Shown here piece by piece: positions 60,995 through 64,000 of a stretch of 64,000 nucleotides of DNA (position 1 is the stretch's first letter; every line of letters begins with the position of its first letter). The notes under the pieces were generated by a model. The model was not told the origin of the DNA and searched no databases. It saw only the letters and a program-made list of their open reading frames with translations. The stretch spans positions 1,612,001 through 1,676,000 of the forward strand of contig CAVTGA010000002.1 of NCBI GenBank assembly GCA_963734185.1, read 5' to 3'. The translations under genes were made by a program, and so were the position numbers. Origin of the DNA: PALSA-894 sp963734185 (lineage in GTDB: Bacteria > Pseudomonadota > Alphaproteobacteria > Rhizobiales > Xanthobacteraceae).

Positions 60995-61822
60995 CTAGTT
61001 GCGCTCCAGCACCTCGATCTGCTCGGGCGCCGCGGCATCCACCCAGGGGCCGCCACGCTCCTCGATCCATCCCCTGATACGCACGCGGCGGCCGGCGAGT
61101 TTCTTGGGCTCGAGCCCTGAGCCGGAAAACGCCCGCTCGTTGCGCTTGGCGATGGTGACGGTGAAATCCTCCGACCAGCGCCGGCCGAAATTCAGGTAGA
61201 TGGTCCCGCCGCTTTCGCGCACGGACAACACCTTGCCTTCGACGATGGCGAACCGGCCGCGACCTTTGAGGACCTCCGCCGGGCCCTCAGCCTGACCCAT
61301 CACATAATATGGATCGGCCCAGACGCCAAGCTTGCCCGTCCGGGCCGCGTGCTCATGGGCGAACAGCTTGTTTGCGCAGGAGAAATCTCCGACGCGGGTG
61401 ACCCGCGCGAGGCCAAGCGCGAGCAGGTCGGCCTGCACCCAGGGTTCCGTTTCGCTCACGAAAACATGCGCGACGAGTCGGCCGTAACGATCGCTGTCGG
61501 CGCCGAGGCGCTTGAGCTCGACGGTTTTGGCCGTCAGCAGCGCGCCGAGCCGCTCGCTCGCCTGCGCGTTCGGCCAGACTTCGATGCCGGCGAGGCGCAC
61601 CGCGCGGCCGTCGTCGAGCGTGAAGGTGCCGTCATCAGACACGGCGCGGACCGTGGCGATGCCAATGGGCGTGAGGCGGCAGTCGGCTTGCTTCGGTGTC
61701 TGGGCCTGCGCGGGCGCGATCAATGCGCCGCAGAGCGCGGCCGCGGCCGCGCGCCCAACACCACGATACGCCGAACCACCCACCGGCCGCCCCCGTGACG
61801 ACGGCAAAGGCTCCCGAGTCAT
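60995..61822 (-). CDS. Exported SNase-like (thermonuclease homologue) protein
   Basis: 275 residues with a signal peptide ending PAQAQ at about 41. The staphylococcal-nuclease-like fold reads ATVRAVSDDGTFTLDDGRAV then RLAGIEVWPNAQASERLGAL and DRYGRLVAHVFVSETEPWVQ. Of the Arg/Asp/Glu catalytic set only part is visible, so nuclease activity is uncertain. The C-terminal 90 residues (VLSVRESGGTIYLNFGRRWS) form a second OB-like unit. Same strand as the M48 gene, 17 bases upstream. Confidence 0.78.
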   Translation of the reverse strand: MTREPLPSSRGRPVGGSAYRGVGRAAAAALCGALIAPAQAQTPKQADCRLTPIGIATVRAVSDDGTFTLDDGRAVRLAGIEVWPNAQASERLGALLTAKTVELKRLGADSDRYGRLVAHVFVSETEPWVQADLLALGLARVTRVGDFSCANKLFAHEHAARTGKLGVWADPYYVMGQAEGPAEVLKGRGRFAIVEGKVLSVRESGGTIYLNFGRRWSEDFTVTIAKRNERAFSGSGLEPKKLAGRRVRIRGWIEERGGPWVDAAAPEQIEVLERN

Positions 61823-61823
61823 T

Positions 61824-61864
61824 GCGGCGGCACTGCGACGAGCCCGCGGCGCTTTCGCGCCGGG
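61824..61864. repeat. Family D repeat, left copy
   Basis: GCGGCGGCACTGCGACG, seven bases, GGCGCTTTCGCGCCGGG. The second half contains the hairpin GGCGC-TTTC-GCGCC. An almost identical copy lies at 63759-63798, on the other side of the Spy-like gene. Confidence 0.65.
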
Positions 61865-61876
61865 AGCGTGCGCCCG

Positions 61877-63688
61877 TTACCGCTCGGCCACGCGGCTCAA
61901 GCGATTGAACTTCGCCTTCTGTTCGCTATCGAGCGAGGCGTAGAACGCCTCGAGCGCCGGGCGGATGTCATTGGCGGCAGCGAGCAGCGTTTCGATGCGC
62001 TGCTGCATCGCGTCGAGCCGGCCGACGGGCGTCCGCGGCGTTGCGGCAGCGCAGACCGCGTTCAGCCGTTGTTCCGACTTCTCGATCGCGTCGCGCAGGG
62101 GCGCGAGCGCGGCCTCCTGCGCCTGCGTCGGCTGCACAATCGCGTCGATGCGCTCGAGCGTGAGCCCGGCAAGGCCCGCCTTGCCTTCCTTGCAGTTGAT
62201 TTGCGCGTTCTGCGCTGCGCGCGGCTGTCGCTCGAGATCGGGCCCGAGCTCATTGAAGCGGGCCTTTTGCTCGTCGGTCAGCAATTCGTAGAACGCGACC
62301 AGCGCAGGCCGGACGATCCTGACCGCGTCGAGCATCGCATTGAACCGCATGGTTATGGCCTCGATGCGGCCCACCGGCGTGAGCGGCACCGCATCCGGGC
62401 ATGCGTCGCGCAATTGCGCGGCCGCCTCGGCGGCGGTTTTTCTCAGGTCGGCCAGCAACTCCTTCTGGTCGTTGATCGGCTGCAGCGCGCGCGCGATCTC
62501 GTCGAACGGCCAGGCGCTGACGCCCCTCGCCTGCTCGGCGCAGAACGCACGCGTTGCTTCGCTCAGGCGGCCGGGCGTGACGGCGCCGCGCGGGGAGCGG
62601 GCCTCACCGCGAATGGACGTGTCGCGAATATTGAAGGTCTGGTAGGGGCCCGGATAAGCGTAGTCGACATGCGGCGCGCCGTCCGGGAAGAAGATGCCAT
62701 CGTAGAAATCGTCATACGCATAGGCCCAGTAGCCCGGCTCATAGGCATCAGGCCAGAACGCGTAGTAAAAGATGTCGCTATAGGCGTAAGGCCAGTACAC
62801 CGGGCCGCGCCACGGCACGAATGACGCGAGCAGGCCCAGACGCCAGGCCGAGCGCGCCGCCAGCCGTTCGCCTTGACGGTCCGAGCGGCGCCAGGACGGA
62901 TCGGCACTCGCCGTGAAGTTCGATGCAAAGCGGCCCTGGTTCACCTGCTGCGGCGTCACGCGTGTGGCGCGGGTCGCGCGCTGCGACTGATCCCGCGCTG
63001 CTGTTGACGGCGCCACCTGCTGGCGCTGCACGCGCTCGAGCCGCTGCAATTCGCGCCGCTCGCCGCGATTAAGACGGCCGCGTTCCGCGCGCTGCTGCAG
63101 GCGCTCGAGCCGGCTGGTCGCGGCGTTCTGGCGTTGCTGCAGGCGCTCGGCCGCGCGCTCGCGCGCCACGGTCTGCTGTTGCGCTGCCCGCTCGCGCAGC
63201 ACCGCGCGGCGCTCTGTGCGGTCCATGCGCCGCAGCTCGCGGCGCTCGGCGCGATTGGCCAAGCCGGGTCGGCTGCGCGGCGCGGCCATGTGCGGCGTCG
63301 CCCGCGACGGTGCGGCAACACGAGCGCGGTCCGGTCCGCGCGTCACGTGCCGCGGTGGACGCGGAGCGACCGCATGACGCATGGCGGGCGGGGCCCGATG
63401 GACTGCGCGCGGCGCCGGCGCAGGGCGCGCCATGTGCGGGCGGGTGGCCCGTGGTGCCGCTATATGTGGCGCCGGTCGCGCCATCGGCGCAGGCCGGCCG
63501 ATATGGGGTGCGGGCGCCGGGCGCGCGGCGGGCGCGTGTGCGGCCGGGCCCCGCGGTCCTCCGGGGCCTCCAGGCCCGCCTTTGTGCTTGCCGGGTTCCG
63601 CGTATGCGGCGCCCGTCAGGCCGGCAATTCCGCCGATCGATGCGGCAATGACCGATATGACTGCGAGATTGGCGGGTTTGCGGAGCAT
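61877..63688 (-). CDS. Large Spy/CpxP-like exported protein with two LTxxQ repeats
   Basis: 603 residues. After a signal (AVISVIAASIGGIAGLTGAA) comes a Pro/Ala/Arg/His-rich segment, an Arg-rich helical part (RRELRRMDRTERRAVLRERA) and a Tyr/Trp/Pro-rich stretch (YWPYAYSDIFYYAFWPDAYE). The C-terminal half has two modules of the LTxxQ type with PVGRIEA/PVGRLDA and FYELLTDEQKARFNEL / FYASLDSEQKAKFNRL. Such modules are in Spy and CpxP, periplasmic chaperones and stress sensors. A role in envelope stress is likely. Flanked by two family D repeats. Confidence 0.82.
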   Translation of the reverse strand: MLRKPANLAVISVIAASIGGIAGLTGAAYAEPGKHKGGPGGPGGPRGPAAHAPAARPAPAPHIGRPAPMARPAPHIAAPRATRPHMARPAPAPRAVHRAPPAMRHAVAPRPPRHVTRGPDRARVAAPSRATPHMAAPRSRPGLANRAERRELRRMDRTERRAVLRERAAQQQTVARERAAERLQQRQNAATSRLERLQQRAERGRLNRGERRELQRLERVQRQQVAPSTAARDQSQRATRATRVTPQQVNQGRFASNFTASADPSWRRSDRQGERLAARSAWRLGLLASFVPWRGPVYWPYAYSDIFYYAFWPDAYEPGYWAYAYDDFYDGIFFPDGAPHVDYAYPGPYQTFNIRDTSIRGEARSPRGAVTPGRLSEATRAFCAEQARGVSAWPFDEIARALQPINDQKELLADLRKTAAEAAAQLRDACPDAVPLTPVGRIEAITMRFNAMLDAVRIVRPALVAFYELLTDEQKARFNELGPDLERQPRAAQNAQINCKEGKAGLAGLTLERIDAIVQPTQAQEAALAPLRDAIEKSEQRLNAVCAAATPRTPVGRLDAMQQRIETLLAAANDIRPALEAFYASLDSEQKAKFNRLSRVAER

Positions 63689-63758
63689 TTTTTGCCTCCA
63701 CGGTTCCCCCTCTGCGGCAACGCGCTGGAGGCGGCTTTGGTTGCGGGCGTTGCGCCCA

Positions 63759-63798
63759 GCGGCGGCACTGCGACGCGGTAGGGCGCTTTCGCGCCGGG
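63759..63798. repeat. Family D repeat, right copy
   Basis: GCGGCGGCACTGCGACG (63759-63775), six bases, GGCGCTTTCGCGCCGGG (63782-63798). Same orientation as the copy at 61824-61864, so the two are direct repeats around the Spy-like gene. Confidence 0.65.
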
Positions 63799-63850
63799 GG
63801 CCTGCGTTGGCTGCACGGGCGCGCCGCCTATGCTAAATCGTGCCCGCGCG

Positions 63851-63927
63851 GGTCCCGTAGCTCAGCCGGATAGAGCAGCGGTTTCCTAAACCGAAGGTCG
63901 GAGGTTCGAGTCCTCTCGGGACCGCCA
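63851..63927 (+). tRNA. tRNA-Arg (anticodon CCU)
   Basis: A cloverleaf can be drawn: acceptor GGTCCCG (63851-63857) with CGGGACC (63917-63923), D-arm GCTC...GAGC, anticodon loop TTCCTAA with anticodon CCT, and T-arm GGAGG-TTCGAGT-CCTCT. The discriminator G and CCA (63925-63927) are encoded. The anticodon reads AGG arginine codons. The 27-43 pair is G-A, an oddity. The 3' end of this gene is a frequent integration site, but the window stops 73 bases later. Confidence 0.95.
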
Positions 63928-64000
63928 TTCGCCGGGTGTTGTCCAGCGTGGACATGTGGATGATAGGGATCTGCGCGACCGTTGCGCGTCGTTGCTGCGC

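Overview
The window is a GC-rich chromosomal segment of an alphaproteobacterium, most likely of the Hyphomicrobiales (Rhizobiales) near the Bradyrhizobium/Rhodopseudomonas/Xanthobacteraceae group. This rests on gene families and local gene orders typical of that order (DUF4167-prmC-prfA-ptsP near lysC and ubiG; DUF1178-nitrilase-grxC-ComF beside a divergent methyltransferase; SUV3-like helicase-S4 protein-fdxA-carD), on three orphan Bug-type tricarboxylate-transporter binding proteins, on a PhaR/PhaA/PhaB cluster, and on several families of palindromic intergenic repeats. No species is claimed. Almost all of it reads as ordinary chromosome; no transposase, integrase, rRNA or CRISPR array was seen, and one tRNA (Arg-CCU) lies at the right edge.

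Left part (1-20 kb): end of a DMT permease, ispG, a cupin remnant, an XRE repressor facing a divergent gene across two palindromic operators, an orphan HigA-like regulator, an HdrD/GlpC-like Fe-S protein, a two-gene PIN-domain toxin-antitoxin candidate whose promoter is overlapped by palindromes, a small Tat-signal peptide with an Arg/Trp/Tyr tail, a TauD-type dioxygenase, a 0.6 kb gene-free stretch rich in hairpins (candidate RNA), a Bug protein, a class II aldolase, msrB, a TIGR01777 epimerase, an epoxide hydrolase, a cupin, an RraA-like protein, a polyprenyl diphosphate synthase, mtgA, rpmF and a gamma-glutamyltransferase.

Middle part (20-50 kb): a PAS-GGDEF-EAL protein with degenerate GGDEF, divergent phaR / phaA-phaB (polyhydroxybutyrate synthesis and its control), methyltransferases, a class 3 lipase, gloB, then the minus-strand block lysC - Bug - FkbM methyltransferase - ptsP - prfA - prmC - DUF4167 (nitrogen PTS, translation termination and release-factor methylation), udgX, an aldo/keto reductase, ubiG, a DMT permease, DUF2336, DUF1178, nitrilase, grxC, ComF and a further Bug protein.

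Right part (50-64 kb): a SEC-C protein, a DCC-thioredoxin/saccharopine-dehydrogenase/DUF4166 gene pair, a ParD/ParE-like pair with a frameshifted toxin, an SUV3-like helicase with a long disordered tail, an Hsp15-like S4 protein, a 7Fe ferredoxin, carD behind an AT-rich leader with a terminator-like hairpin, a secreted-protein gene cut by a palindromic repeat, an M48 lipoprotein protease with LysM, a nuclease-like protein, a large Spy/CpxP-like exported protein flanked by two copies of a short repeat, and tRNA-Arg.

The main non-routine signals are the regulatory palindromes of the two regulator loci, the hairpin-rich gene-free region at 7.4-7.95 kb, the carD leader, the frameshifted toxin, and the way palindromic repeats supply stop codons, cut a gene, or encode a protein tail.
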